Assembly (NCBI GenBank): GCA_009741485.1
Contig: CM019215.1
Coordinates: forward strand, 75,124,665-75,188,664
Length of the DNA: 64,000 bases
Source: Malurus cyaneus samueli
Taxonomy: Eukaryota > Chordata > Aves > Passeriformes > Maluridae
Direction of reading: 5' to 3'
Positions within the stretch are counted from its first letter, which is position 1. Each line of letters begins with the position of its first letter. Under the pieces are notes generated by a model, which saw only the letters and a program-made list of their open reading frames with translations, ran no database searches and was not told the origin of the DNA. A program made the position numbers and the translations under genes. Below, piece by piece: positions 28,085 to 40,165 of this stretch.

Positions 28085-29345
28085 ATCTTGGTGAATGTAC
28101 TAGAAATATTCTGTATAAATATTGTTCACTTTGAGGAATGAAAATTTTATTTTATATTTTTTTTTTTCCCCAACTTGGTTTTATTGTACTGTACACCTGA
28201 GTAGTTCTGTCAGCTCTAAATGAATATACAGAGTATAAGTTTTTTAGTACAAAAAGTTTCCTTTCCTTGTATTCAGGCTGTATGATACTTTGCAGGTAAG
28301 CATAAATAATCAGTTTTTACCCCTAATGACTGCAGATTTATGCTAGGCATGCCAGAGAACATTAAACTCTGCACAGAGAGGAAGCGAGGACAAGAAGGTG
28401 GCAAATATGTCATAGAAAAAATAGGACAGTAATTTGTCAAAACTTTTTTGTGACGCTCAAAATTTATGGATTTCAAGAGAAGGTCTTAGATGTGGGGTGT
28501 TTTGCCAAATAAATAAGCTTTAACTGTGGAACTTTGTAGTCTGAATTTCTTCAATACTACAATAAGGATTTCCAATTATATTTGGACAGAAAAGAAACTA
28601 CTATGTCTATTATTTCTCTTGCTAATGCATAATAAATTATTGGTTTAAATCTGCATAATTTTTACCACAAAATAAACCAGATTTTTTGACAAAAGCAGTC
28701 ACAAACGATGTAGAGATGATTGCAATATAAAGACTATGATAAAATCCTCAAGAAGAAAAAATAATAAGTGATATGAAAACCATGAAATATTCCTCAAACT
28801 AATTATTTTTAATAATGAATAATTATTTTCTAGAAATGCAAGTATTTTAGTACTTTGATGTAGAAATTAGGTGCAAAGAAAATAGCAGTGAATAGGGAAA
28901 AAAGTCAGATGGAATAAAGTCAGAAAAGAAAAGAAAGAGTTCTGAGGAAATACTGATTCACTGAAACCAGTCTTGTCAAAACATAGATAAATATGAAATC
29001 TTGAAAAAAACACTAAGGAAGTAAGCTTATTTTGAATTATTAGAATTTCACACCTCATTAGGTTTTGATATACTTTATTTTTAATTTGTAGAAACAAATT
29101 TGTTTCCTTTTTTCCCTTCAATAAGTCAGATATTGAGAGATTTCAAATAGTTCTGGATAATTTCTTGCACACTTTAAAAAATTCTGGATGTAAAAAAAAC
29201 TTTTTGGAACTTTATGAAAAAAAGTATTCCTTCTTTGCAATCACTTTTGCTAAAATTAACCCCCTTCCAAGGACATGAATCCAGTCATTCCACTGACGAA
29301 CCTGCATCATTTTTCTCATGGAGGGTTAAGAGGTAAAAAGAGTTA

Positions 29346-29384
29346 TTTTTTGTTTTTTTTTTTTTTTTTGTTTTTTTTTTTTCC
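29346..29384. repeat. T-rich tract
   Basis: T runs split by a single G, ending in CCC. The phenylalanine-rich part of the 104-codon plus frame at 29275-29589 is its translation, so that frame is not evidence of a gene. Confidence 0.85.
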
Positions 29385-29901
29385 CACAATGCTGAAACAT
29401 AAGTGCTCCTACCCATATGGCCTACCTTTTACCAAAATAATTATTCACAGATCCACAGAGAAGAAATCCTGCCCTATTCTACGGGGAATACAACTACCAA
29501 TTGAAAAACAACAACAAACCTGTTTCCAGAAGTGCTTATGTAGAGAGGGGTTGCTTCAACAGGTCGAATATGTTACCTTTTCCTGTTGATGCTTTCCTGT
29601 CAACAACAATATCTTTACATCTACCAATTAATTTAAATTAAGTTAATATTGCAGCAGCTTTTCTAAGAAGTCTTTGGTGTGGAGGAGGAGTTGAAATCCG
29701 TTGGAGATGGGCACATGATTGGTTTCCTCTCTAGAGTACTTTACAGTAAGGAAGAGAGTATGGGAAACAAATAAAGAAAAAATTGAGAACTGCATGTTAT
29801 GGTTGCTTGCAGATGAAAGAGATGTGAGGGGATAGGTCACACAACTGGAGTTTTTTAGAATATATGGATATGGCATTCTTTGAAAAGGACAGGATGAAAA
29901 G

Positions 29902-30600
29902 GTGAGAATGGGGAGTCACCCTTATGGGAAAAGGCAGCAGGAATGCATGGAGTTCTATTTTGGATTGGATGATGAACCACCTGAGTTTGGGATTACTGGG
30001 CAGACCAAAATCCGTGGGTGGCCTTGTGGTGGGTACATCAATGACAACATCCAGGCACAGATGATTAAGCCTCATATAGTAAAAAATGCTCTCTTGAACT
30101 TGTTATAAAAAAAAATAAAAAGTTCTGGTGGGAAATCAGAAGGTTGAGATAGTCTTGGGAATCCTGGGATAGGACAGGTAGGTGGGAGCAGAAAATAAAG
30201 GCAAAAAAAGGATTACAGTCTTGAGCTCTGTACAAGTAGATTTAAGCCTCTTTGGAGAATCTCATGGTATACATTTGCAAGGAGAAGAGGTGTCTGGGAG
30301 AATCAGTGGATTCTCAAGGGTTACTGCCTCTAAACTCAAAAATGGTTCATTCTGAGCAAAAGAAAATCAAGCAAATGTGGCACAAGGCTTTCAGGAATTA
30401 ACAAAGAGCTCCTGAAAGTGTTCAGATATGGAAGTGTAGAGAAGGTGGAATAACCACCTGGTGACCCAGAAGGAATTTTAAGTCACTCTCAAGGTCTGAG
30501 GGATAGGTTTAGAAAGTCAAAGCCCATCTGGTGTCGAATCTGGCAAGGGGCATGAAGGATAAAAGGAGAGGCTTCTACAAGCATATCAGGAGAAAATAAC
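29902..30600 (+). mobile_element. Ancient CR1 ORF2 fragment (endonuclease to linker)
   Basis: Translated fragments follow the order of CR1 ORF2 between the endonuclease and the reverse transcriptase. At about 29935-30040 the frame reads QQECMEFYFGLDDEPPEFG and then a Gly-rich strand, matching the CR1 pattern of a short acidic 'D-E-P' turn before the last endonuclease strands. Near 30396 'INKELLK' matches the conserved W-x-N-K-E-L-L block, and near 30570 'RRGFYKHIR' matches the Gly-Phe-Tyr-Lys-tyr-Ile block just before the RT. Frames change repeatedly. No RT or 3' end follows, and neither end is sharp. Basis: recognised family pattern by eye; the assignment is less certain than for the other copies. 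Confidence 0.6.
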
Positions 30601-32846
30601 TTCAATAAATGAATGTAACTGAACTTCAAGTTATATTAACAATTTTCAGATTATGTTTGGCTCAAGTCATACATAGGGCATATAGCATATTATTTTACTT
30701 AGCCATTCTGCAAATGTTTTAGTAACAGAAAGTGAAACTGTTTCCCAGACATTGAATTGAAGACAAGAAGGAAAGAAAACTAAGTTCGAAGATTTGATGA
30801 CTTTGCCTTTTATAGGTCTCTGGCAGGTTGGTGCTAGGATCAGTAGTTCTGATGGAATTTTGTGTAACTTTTGTTAGAAATTGTTTATTCAGTGCTAGAA
30901 ATAGAATGCCAACTATTTTGTAGAAGATGAAAAAAAAAAAAAAATAGACTGTGGTTTAAGAGAAGGGCTGCTCTATTTTGATTCTGTGTTCCAAACATTT
31001 GGGGTTTTTTTTGGTCTGTTCTATCACAAACCCACGTATGCAAACAAAATATGCTGTGAAATTCAGTGACTCAGAGGTATAACCCAGACTTGTTTTAGTG
31101 TGCCATAGGGTGTGCACATTTGCTGTTTCATAAACAAATCAGAGAACTGTTATTTAAACTCGATATCTGAAAGAACTGACCTTTTCCTTTGCACAACATT
31201 TAAAGATATAAAATTCAGATGCTGTAAGCAGTTTCCCCATCGTGCTTGCAGATACCCTTGAAGACTGCAGTACAAAACAGAAAAAGGAATTGATATTCAC
31301 AACATAATGAATAGCTGAATGTCACTATGCCACGTCACCATTCTTAGCCAGATTGGTCATACATGTGTTGATTCTTGCAGCATTGAAGATATGCAAAAAA
31401 ATTTAGATAATTTATTTGATTTAGGATGACTTGCTTAACGATGGTAATCATGAGAAAAGAGAGATTTTCCCCAGTGGAAACAAACTGTCAGAGACATTTA
31501 AGAGTGGCAGAAATAAGGGATTATGTCCAATAATCTCAGCTAGTAGTGATGATGCTGATACAAAAATGGAAAAAGTTAACTAACATTAAAAATTAAAAAA
31601 AAACACTCCCCATACAAAGAAAAAGAGGATCACTAAAAAAAAATACAGGGCAGCATTTGAAAAAGCAAATTTCATTAATAGTGTTTTGCAATCAAAACTG
31701 AAATTCCAGTTTGAGACTACAGCATTATAAATGTAAGAGAGGATGAAGATCTGTTGTGACAATTCAGAAGAACAAGGCCTGTCTGACTTAATATTGAAGA
31801 GATTAAAAGTAGAAATTATGATGTGACTAGAGCAAAGGAATTTATTGCAAGTTGTGTTAGTAATGAACAAAAAATGAGAAAAAATGAACCAAAATATATA
31901 AAGGAAAATATATATGAGAGCTAGAACACCGTTGCAGAGGCACCATTAAAAGTGATTTGAGTGGTGATGAAAATATTTAGGAGAACACTTGTTATTTAGG
32001 AATTGAAAAGTTACTCAACTGCCAAAAATAATTCTAAGGGGTTTTGAGTGGTTTTAATGGTATCAGCAGTTCTTAACAAATAGAAGAAAAGTGATCTGCT
32101 AATTGTAACCTAAAAGATCTGTGTTGTGACCTTCGATTTTACAGAACCACCGAGAAGCTGAAAAGTTAATAAGCATCAGAACACACCCAAAAATCCCCAC
32201 CTGTCAACAGCAGAAAAAAAAATGCCCTCAGTATGATAGATGGCAAAATGCCTTAGGTGAGGCTGTCTAAGAGCATATGACCAGCAGAGAACAGCTGAGT
32301 AAGTTAACATAGATTTAACTAAAGCACAAATGTATGAACTGTGTAAGTAGAAATCAGATTTGGTTAGTTCTTGCTCCTAGTGATCCAGGCTCTTTGGTTT
32401 GAAAACAAAGCAGGGGAGAAAAACAGTTGTTGAATAGGTCCTTGGCATAGTCCAGTATTTAAGTGAGATGGAACCAATCACAGACAGTATCTGAAGAGCT
32501 CATCTCCTAGTACTATCATTGTTTTGAAGTCCTGTTCAAATTTTCTTTAAAATTATCATACTGGATGGCTGACTGTATCACTGAGATGTCTTCTTCAGAC
32601 CTGAATGTACCTGATGAGTTTACGTATGTGATAAGAGTTTACTTATCTGATAAGAGTCACAATACTGTATCTTTAGTTTGCCTTATATTATCCAAGATGC
32701 TGTACTGGGGTAACTTGCATCTTGAGGTGCAAGAACTGCTATGTCCAGAAAAATGTGTTTGCTACAGTTTCAAAGGATAGAATATATTTTTTTACATTGA
32801 GAAGGTTCTGTTAACTATGCTGAAAAAAAAACCCAAAAAACAAAAT

Positions 32847-32917
32847 CAGTTGTTTAAAGTAATATACTAAAAAAAAACCAAACAAAAACAACAAACAGTT
32901 GTTTAAAGTAATATACT
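32847..32917 (+). repeat. 22-bp repeat pair, 49-bp period
   Basis: CAGTTGTTTAAAGTAATATA followed by CT occurs at 32847-32868 and again at 32896-32917, identical. An A/C-rich tract precedes each copy, so this is a roughly 49-bp tandem duplication with diverging A-rich spacers. Confidence 0.9.
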
Positions 32918-33189
32918 CCAAGTGTCATTTCAGTTATATCCTAGAAGAATGCTAGCTATGTTTCCTGTCAGACAATGAAGTTTCACATGAATAGTATTGT
33001 CACTTTTGCAGACCCACAGGGATTGTATGCTCACAAATAGTATAAGCCTTTCCAGACTTCTGTATCCACAGAATTAGTTGTCATAGACATCTCCAGCAAG
33101 ACTAGTTAGTTTGAAGTCCTGTAAGAAGTTGTGTTTTGTATACATCTTGTTTTCCCAATGACATGTTAGCAATTCATTTTTGTATGTAT

Positions 33190-33830
33190 TCCCACTAAGC
33201 AAAGAAACAGTCAATGGCAGGAGGTCTCCCTTCCTCGTGATGTGGTAGTGGTCCTGGTGGACACTGTGACTTTCAAACATAAACAGAGCCAGTAGAAGCA
33301 GTAGAAGAACCCTTCTTCCAAGACCTCAACAAGAACAAGCAGCAACTGCAGCTTATTGCATGTTGAAAGGAACAGTCTGCCTTTCCCCAAGGTGGAGACA
33401 AGACTGACTCCACCTCTGCCTTCCGAAGACCCAGCATTTTCTGCTGAAAGTGAGCCCCTGCCATGATGTGTGTGGTACGGAATTAAACAGTGCTGGAAAC
33501 TCCACAATCCTTTTACTCTTTACCCAGGACAAAAGAGAAAGTTACTATTATGTGAATCTGTGATTCAGTTTTTATTTAGTTTTAAGCACTTTATTCAGTT
33601 TTAAGCACTCCCCCCCTAAACTTGTGTAGCAGTGCTGTACTGTGGAACAACATATTTCAAAAAAATGGTTCAGAAACATTAAGTGAAAGTTAGATATATA
33701 CCACCTGTTTTGTGCACTTGACATCACCTGGAAGTCTCCCTGGTAGCCACAGCTTACTGCAGTAATAAAAGACGAATTGTATTGCTTCCTGGTCTTGTAC
33801 AATAGAGAGAGTTAAAAAAATTAAGCTCAG
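33190..33830. other. Possible degenerate retroelement, unclassified
   Basis: This stretch is richer in GC than its surroundings for 300 bases, then passes into AT-rich sequence with 'caccacctg'-like and 'gcagtaataaaagac' motifs, the last resembling a polyadenylation signal (AATAAA) of an LTR or retrogene 3' end. The minus strand keeps a 98-codon and an overlapping 63-codon frame (33211-33507), neither with recognised domains. I cannot show LTR boundaries, a primer site or a polypurine tract, so this is only a suspicion. Confidence 0.2.
33572..33609 (+). repeat. 19-bp tandem duplication
   Basis: TTATTTAGTTTTAAGCACT at 33572-33590 and TTATTCAGTTTTAAGCACT at 33591-33609, one mismatch, head to tail. 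Confidence 0.95.
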
Positions 33831-35413
33831 TTGATGAAGGAAGTGTGCTCATACTACATACAAAAATTAAAGTAGTAGACAAATCTATGAAGAAACCACC
33901 TAAAATTTTGTTTTCTTTGTGTACCTACTCTTTTAGGAGAAAAGAGGTATGATCTACTATGAAATGTAATATAAAGAAAATATTTTTTTTCCATTTTTCC
34001 ATAAAAGAAGATTTTCATCTTCTACCTGGGAGTCTCTGCCAGCCATGAACACAATCTGTGAAGGGCCACAGATCAGCACAATAATGAAATCTGAGCTCAA
34101 CAGGGTGAATGTGTCATTCAGAGAAACAAATTCTCAGCTTGCCCTCAAGAGCAGTAGCTGTTAAATCACAGCAGCATTGAGGGAGTGCAGAAATCATGGG
34201 ATGTTCTATAACCTTAGGGGCTGTAGGCAGGGCTGCAGGGTCACACCGCTCTCACCCATTTACCAGGTGACGACAGCTTTGAACACATTGGCGGTGTCTC
34301 AAGATCCTGCTGCTGTAACTAACAATGACTTGGCTCTCTGACCCTTCCAAGGACTCAGAAACAGGCACCTGCTGAGTTACTGAGAGCATCCCCTTTGGAA
34401 GCAGGACCATGAAATAACCTGTATTCCGGATCATGTCATCTGATAAGGAAACCTAATGGGTTTGTGGCTTCCTCCTGTGCTCAAGGTCATCATAGAATTT
34501 TTTCCTTTTTTTCTAGACCGCCAGTGAGTTGTCCTGCACTGTTTAAACTCAGAATGTTTCTCTTCACAAATATAAATACTTCAAAATGTTCTGTCTTTTT
34601 AAAGAAGAAGTAGCAATTCTGATGCTAATGTGAAGACCACAAATTCTTACTGCCTAAAAGGGAAAAAGAGCAATAAATCTTTTTCAGTTTCTCCAGAACT
34701 ATTAAAACTACCACTTTAAGTACTTTTTATTCAATAAATTTTGCAATGTGAGCACCCAGAGCAGTTCATGTGTTTAACTTGCTCATTAAGCTGTGCTGAG
34801 GGGTCAGAAAAAGTGCTTTGTGAGTAAGCTAAAGGCATTCCATGATTATGGCACAATGTCAGAATTTCCACACCATTGTGTTCAATTGAACTAAATTAGA
34901 TCAAATTATGTTGTTGACTACGTAGGACACAATTATACCTCTTTATTTTTGCAACTATTTTCTTTATACAAAGTAATCATGGCTTCAGGATATTTAATTA
35001 AAATTTTGGATTTACCAGAAAATATAATTTTTCAGGAAATGTTTTAAATTAAAGTAAAGAAAGGAGGAGCTTTTAAACATTTGGAACCCAATCTTTGAAG
35101 AGACACCAAAAGGGAACTCGAGGGCAGACAGCTGAAAGAAAAAACAACCTGTTGGCAAGAGATGGTGAAATGTGTATCAGGTTGCTCAAGAGTTTATCTA
35201 CCTGGATGTGGAAAATCTTCCTGTTTTTCCATAAATTTTAAAACTTGAAAATCAATCAGAATTTTAAAGCCTTTATTATCCCAAGTTACAGTGTCTTCTA
35301 GTGTAATCAAATTTAACTGCAAACTAATCCTTCAGAGCCTCTTCAATGAGCTGAATGGTTTTCTGCAGATGAAAGCTTTCTTTCACAGATATTCTGTTCT
35401 TATAGAATTCCAT

Positions 35414-35513
35414 AAAAAAAAAAAAAAACCAACAAAACAACAAAACAAACAAAACAACAAAAAAAAAACCAACAAAAACAAAACAAAAAAAAAAAAAAAC
35501 CAACCAAAAACCA
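35414..35513. repeat. A-rich (CAAA/CCAA) low-complexity block
   Basis: One hundred bases of A with scattered C or CC, e.g. AACCAACAAAACAAC. It creates a 138-codon plus frame rich in Lys/Asn/Gln and Phe-rich minus frames; all are artefacts. Confidence 0.9.
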
Positions 35514-35868
35514 CAAGAGTTGAGTTGCCAAGGAAATTTTACAAAAAATGCCAAAATCCCCCCAAACCCACCAAAAAAGAATCAAGAATGGTCTATATGA
35601 AAGAAAAAATAGGAACATCAAAACCCACTAAAACATATATATTTGTAGAGATAAAAATTAATTTAATTAACTTCTTAGTTAGCATGTTTTTTCTGAAAGA
35701 GTGTTGAATATGACTGAACATATACATATAATCTTCAAACAAATATACTTTCTGGAATGTTGTTAAAACCCAGTTTTTAATGATTATTAGAAATGCCTCT
35801 GCCAAATTAAAGTGCAAAGGAGACCATATGAAAATGTCCACAGTATGAATTTTATTTAGCAGTGAACA

Positions 35869-35896
35869 TGAGAGAGAGAGAAAGAAATAGAGAATA
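35869..35896. repeat. GA-rich microsatellite
   Basis: GAGAGAGAGAGAAAGAAATAGAGAA, followed by purine-rich sequence with AGAAAGAAAG. Explains the Leu/Ser/Phe-rich part of the minus-strand frame across it. Confidence 0.85.
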
Positions 35897-36959
35897 GGTG
35901 GAGGCAGACAGAAAGAAAGTGACAGTGACAGAATAAAGAAAATAACACCATCCGTGAATCCTGATGATGTTCCATTGATCCTGTCCAGCTGGTCTTGGTG
36001 ATGATGGTCTCCCCAAAAGCATAGAATCCATTGGGTTAATATATGCTCAGGCCAGACAGGAAAACTGAGGCAACTCCCTGGGGTGGAGCAGGGGGGCAGA
36101 GTTACCATTGTGTCTTACAATAGGCTCTGGATTTGTTGCATCACCTGCAGTCCTGTGGTTCAGGAGGGACTCTGGGGAACACTCTGGGGAGTCTTTTATG
36201 GATTAAGGCAACCCCTCAGTTGCTCCTCACATGAATGTCCCATTGATGTTGCTTTCCTAGGGCTGTGGGTTTGGTAGTTTGCCCAACTGGATGGAAGTGA
36301 TTCAGGTATAGAGTGGCCACCATCTGGGGAAAAGTGTGGTTGAGTTGTATATTCGTATCATGTGTGAACAAATGCTAATTTTCAACAAAAATATTATGTT
36401 GATCATGTATTTACTAAATGTTTCTAAAGTCATGTGCTTTCCTGAAATATTTAATTCAATTATTTATTGATACTTGTATTAAAAGAGGACAAGAATTCAC
36501 ATAGTAGCTTCCTTGCCTTAGCAACTCATCAGTAAGGAAAGTATTAATTAAATTAACTGCAATCTTCATTGATACTAAATTAATTTAAATTGTGGTGCAG
36601 ATAAATTAATTACCCTTTGATTTGCCATTTAACATTTACCATTTTCTTTGATAGTTTCTAAAGTTGTTCTTGAATATCGATTATACCATCTTAAATATCA
36701 TTTATATCGACGTCAGAATAATACTCTCAGTAGTATGAGCTTGTGTGAAGGGATTTTTTTCTTTCATTTTTACTTAATGTCCATTTCCAGTTATCAGCTG
36801 TCAGAAAGAAAACAGCTTCAGAGAAATAGGAGTTCAAATTGTCATTGTAGATGACTGTATAAAGAATGAAACTTCTTTCCACCTAAAATACAAAAACCAG
36901 ATTTTTTCCTGGGAAGTTTCAATCATATTCACCTCTCTTCCAACCCTGATTTTCTCAGG

Positions 36960-36987
36960 AAAAAAAAAAAAAAAAAAAAAAAAAAAA
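36960..36987. repeat. Poly-A tract, A28
   Basis: Longest uninterrupted homopolymer in the window. The 5' flank is T/C-rich and not recognised as a retroposed gene. Confidence 0.95.
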
Positions 36988-37255
36988 CCAGCCATTTTCC
37001 ATTAACTATTACTTTAGCTCTGATTCAAGTATTTCATAAGCCAGAGGAAAACCACTAGCATCTGCCAACATAGAAGAGGTTTGATTCTTATTTCAGATAG
37101 AAGATGAACCATTTAGAATGTATATGTATACACTATACATAAAAACTTTACAAACATTATGGTAGACTTTAAAATTGCATATATTGCAAGCTTGATAATT
37201 GATAAATATATTTGAAAGGTTTCACATTTTCTATTTTTTAATTTTAAAGTTTGTT

Positions 37256-37304
37256 TGGTTTTTTTTTTTTGTTTTGTTTTTGGTTTTGTTTGTTTTTTTT
37301 TTTT
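37256..37304. repeat. T/G-rich low-complexity block
   Basis: T runs broken by single G or GG. Simple repeat of the same type as at 6610 and 28026. Confidence 0.85.
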
Positions 37305-39467
37305 AACTCCATGATATATGGTTTCTGGTATAGGAACATATTGTTAATATCCACAGGGGAAACAGAAATGTCTGTTTATACCTTTTACATGTGTTTCAAG
37401 CTGAAAGTTTTTTCTCTGTGAATTTTAGTTAAGAAAGTTTTCAAATTGTCTTCCTTCTCAATGAAATAATACAAAGCAATACCCAGCTAACATTCATTTC
37501 AGAGAACATACTGACATCTCTCTGTAGTATCTCTTCATAAAAATACAAGCCTATAATATATAATGTGAGAACAATTATCAAGTGAAATATTTATGTTAAA
37601 GAAAAGTTTTGCTGGAAAGAGGCAAGGTCAAAGATGAGAATGATTATTTTTCCATGATGTAGATCTTCCCATATAACAAGGACCACAAATGGCAGAATGT
37701 CACTTTCATTCTTCTTTGTGCCTGAAATCATTTATCAATGCTGATGACAACTGCCCAGTCAAGGCCTATCCAATATAAGACATAATAAACATCAGGCAGT
37801 TGGATTCTGTGGACACTGGATTAACTTCTACAGCACCAAGTAGGGCACAGTAAAAACATAGGGAATGGTAAAAATTCCATAAATAATATGAAACTACCAG
37901 AAATGGGATAATACATGATTGTTTCAGAAGGAATATCCAGCTCAACAGCATGAGTCAGTCTCCTCAAATCAAGAATTGACTTTTCACTGATTTTGACAGG
38001 AACAAAGTCAATAGGAGTTGAGTAAAGTTAATAGGATGGTCTTCATGCTGGTAGAAGTATGAAACACACAAACATAAAAGGTAAAAGTAAGGAAAAGAGG
38101 AGAGAAGGCTGTTGTGCCCATAGCAGAAAAATAAGTGTCTCATTGAAACAAAATGTATGATGCTACAATTTGCTTACTCAGTTGAAAGCCACAATAGTTA
38201 GGAAATTAAGCTTTTGATGCCCTTTCAAGAAAGTAGGAAGGGAAAGTAATTGGCATAATTGTTAATGTCTGAAAGCCCACAACATTTAAATTAATGAATG
38301 GAATTTGACAGCTCTTACTATCTGCCTCGTACATATGTGTACGTTTATGATAGTTTTATGGGCAACTAAGACTGGATAATGCTAATATTATCTAACTTAA
38401 AAAATTACACTCAGTGAAGAAAGAAGAATGCAATTTAAAAGTATTCACTGTAGACAACAACAACAAAAAAAAACAAACCAAAACAAGATACATGAATTAT
38501 AAATAGAATTGTTTCAAAATTAGTTATTTTTGTGGTTAGACAAGTTCAGTTTTTGAAACTTGGAATCCTGAATTCTAATTAAAATGTAATTACTTACCTC
38601 TAGTAATGTGCATTAACTAAAATCTTTGTAAACTCCTTCTTACTTACTTCAATTGGTTCAAGAACAATGAGTCTGTTTCTTCAAATGGCATCAACATTTA
38701 TCTATTTAATAGATATTACCAAAGAACTGGAGACATTGATAAATGAAAGATAGAATTATTTTGACATTTATGGGAACTTCTGCTAAATTTCTGAAATATT
38801 AATGAGTGCATAAATAAGTACAAAGGTCTCTAAATCTAGGCTTGATTTTTGTATTGAGAAACATACATTTGCCATGCAGCTTTGAAGTGATTTTGCTATC
38901 GAGATTTTGTTTTAATACCAAGCCAGGTTGTTAATGACTAAAAATATCTTCTGTCTGTGATCAGACTTTAGTGAAAGGACTTGAATGTGAGTATTTCCAA
39001 ATCCTGACTTTTCTAGGGATTAAATAATACTAAGCTAGTATGATCACTTGCTCTTTAAAGATGATCCCACTAATACCTCAGATGAATTGGCAAGACTTAC
39101 GATGTTCTGCCATTCCCTTTTGTCTTTATCTCTTCTGTGAACAGATGCATAACTTCTTGCCTATAAGACTAGTGTGCAATTTGCCAAGACCTCTGGGTTC
39201 AGCTGAAATAGAGAAACAAGGAAATTCAGAGCACATGTACTAGTAAACTAAGGATTTTAATTTCAACTATTTTTAAAGTGCAGTGTTTTTCTAGCATTTT
39301 AAGAAAGGCATTGTAACATGGAAATAATAGAAAAAAAATTAATAAAGTTAACATGTTTTGAAACGGATCAGTAATGAGTGTTTTCTGTGTGAAACTGATA
39401 ATATTGAACTAAATTTTTGCAGCCCCAGCATTTGAAGTGTTAAAAGTTGTTTTGGTTACATAAGTCC

Positions 39468-39582
39468 TTGAGCGACCTTGTCTAATGAAAGGTGTTCCCT
39501 GCATATGGCAGCAGGGATTGGGACTAGATGGTCTTTAAGATCCATTCCACCCCCTAAATATTCTATAATTCTAAGATTCTGG
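39468..39582 (+). mobile_element. CR1 LINE 3' end, short
   Basis: The last 115 bases of a CR1: 'ttgagcgaccttgtctaatg', 'aaggtgttccctgcatatgg', 'gggactagatggtctttaag' and 'attctataattcta' follow the family order. It is strongly 5'-truncated. It ends 36 bases before an oppositely oriented CR1 3' end. Confidence 0.85.
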
Positions 39583-39617
39583 AAATAGAGACAGAAAAAC
39601 TAATATTTTAAAAAACT

Positions 39618-40165
39618 AGAGAATATACTGAGTTAAAAGGGACCCACGAGGATCACCAAAATCCAAAACTTGGCCCTGCATAGGACCAAGAGTCACACCA
39701 TGTACCTGACAGTATTATTCAAGTATTTCTTGTACTCTGAAAGGCTTGGTGACCACTTCCCTGGAGAGCCTGTTCCAGTGCCCATTCAGTCTCTGGGTGA
39801 AAAACATTTTCCTGATATCCAACTCAAACTTTCCCTGACTCAGCATCATGTTGTTTCCTTGAGTCCTGTCACTGGTCAAAGGAGTGAAGAGATTGGTACC
39901 TACCCCTCTAATTCCCCTCAAGAGGATGTTGCAGACTGCAATGAAGGCTCTTCTCAGTCTCCCCTCCTCCAGGCTGAACAGACCAAGTGACCTCAGCTAC
40001 TCCTCACACAGCTTCCCCTCAAGGTGCTTCACCATCCTCTTGGCCATCCTTTGGATGCTCTTTAAAACCTTCATGTTATTTTTATATCATGCCACCCAAA
40101 ACTGGATTAAAGAGCAGCACTAAGAATTTTCTGGAGTGAGAATCGGAATAGAACCATAATAGTTT
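39618..40165 (-). mobile_element. CR1 LINE 3' half-kilobase, other end type
   Basis: Minus-strand CR1 3' region. On the plus strand: 'actgagttaaaagggaccca', 'cacttccctggagagcctgt', 'gggtgaaaaacattttcctg', 'tgagtcctgtcactggtcaa', 'ctcctccaggctgaacagac', 'caaggtgcttcaccatcctc' and 'cacccaaaactgga'. The terminus differs from the copies at 5763 and 49636 and matches the one at 46300, so it belongs to another CR1 group. The 106-codon plus frame and 68-codon minus frame over it are not genes. Confidence 0.93.

Larger units (their letters stand above)
19483..29345. other. Intergenic desert, no gene seen
   Basis: Nearly ten kilobases without a supported gene. Slightly richer islands lie at 20000-20100 and 20480-20720, where short frames run on both strands with no family features. 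Around 23963-24000 the plus strand has 'atagaatcataagctgga' followed by 'gaggttgg'-like sequence, which hints at a minus-strand CR1 terminus but is too short and diverged to call. T-rich runs lie near 20446-20465, 21690-21719 and 28026-28085. Confidence 0.55.
30601..35413. other. Intergenic, no gene seen; possible degenerate elements
   Basis: No supported gene. Two stretches are less AT-rich than the background: 33190-33510 and 34020-34470. Their frames are short and match no family I recognise. The first is described separately as a possible degenerate retroelement. Confidence 0.5.
35514..39467. other. Intergenic, no gene seen
   Basis: No supported gene. The minus frame of 171 codons at 35593-36108 is the longest here but crosses a GA-rich microsatellite, has no recognised domain and no start context. 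35940-36300 is richer in GC than its flanks and may be an unrecognised old insertion. 36410-36640 is very AT-rich with many ATTAA/TTAAT steps. Confidence 0.5.

Noticed and set aside
35291..35707. 138-codon plus-strand frame rich in Lys, Asn and Gln
   Set aside because: Translation of the A-rich low-complexity block at 35414-35513.
35593..36108. 171-codon minus-strand frame with hydrophobic and Leu/Ser-rich parts
   Set aside because: It crosses a GA microsatellite that explains its Leu/Ser/Phe content; no family pattern and no splice or promoter context.
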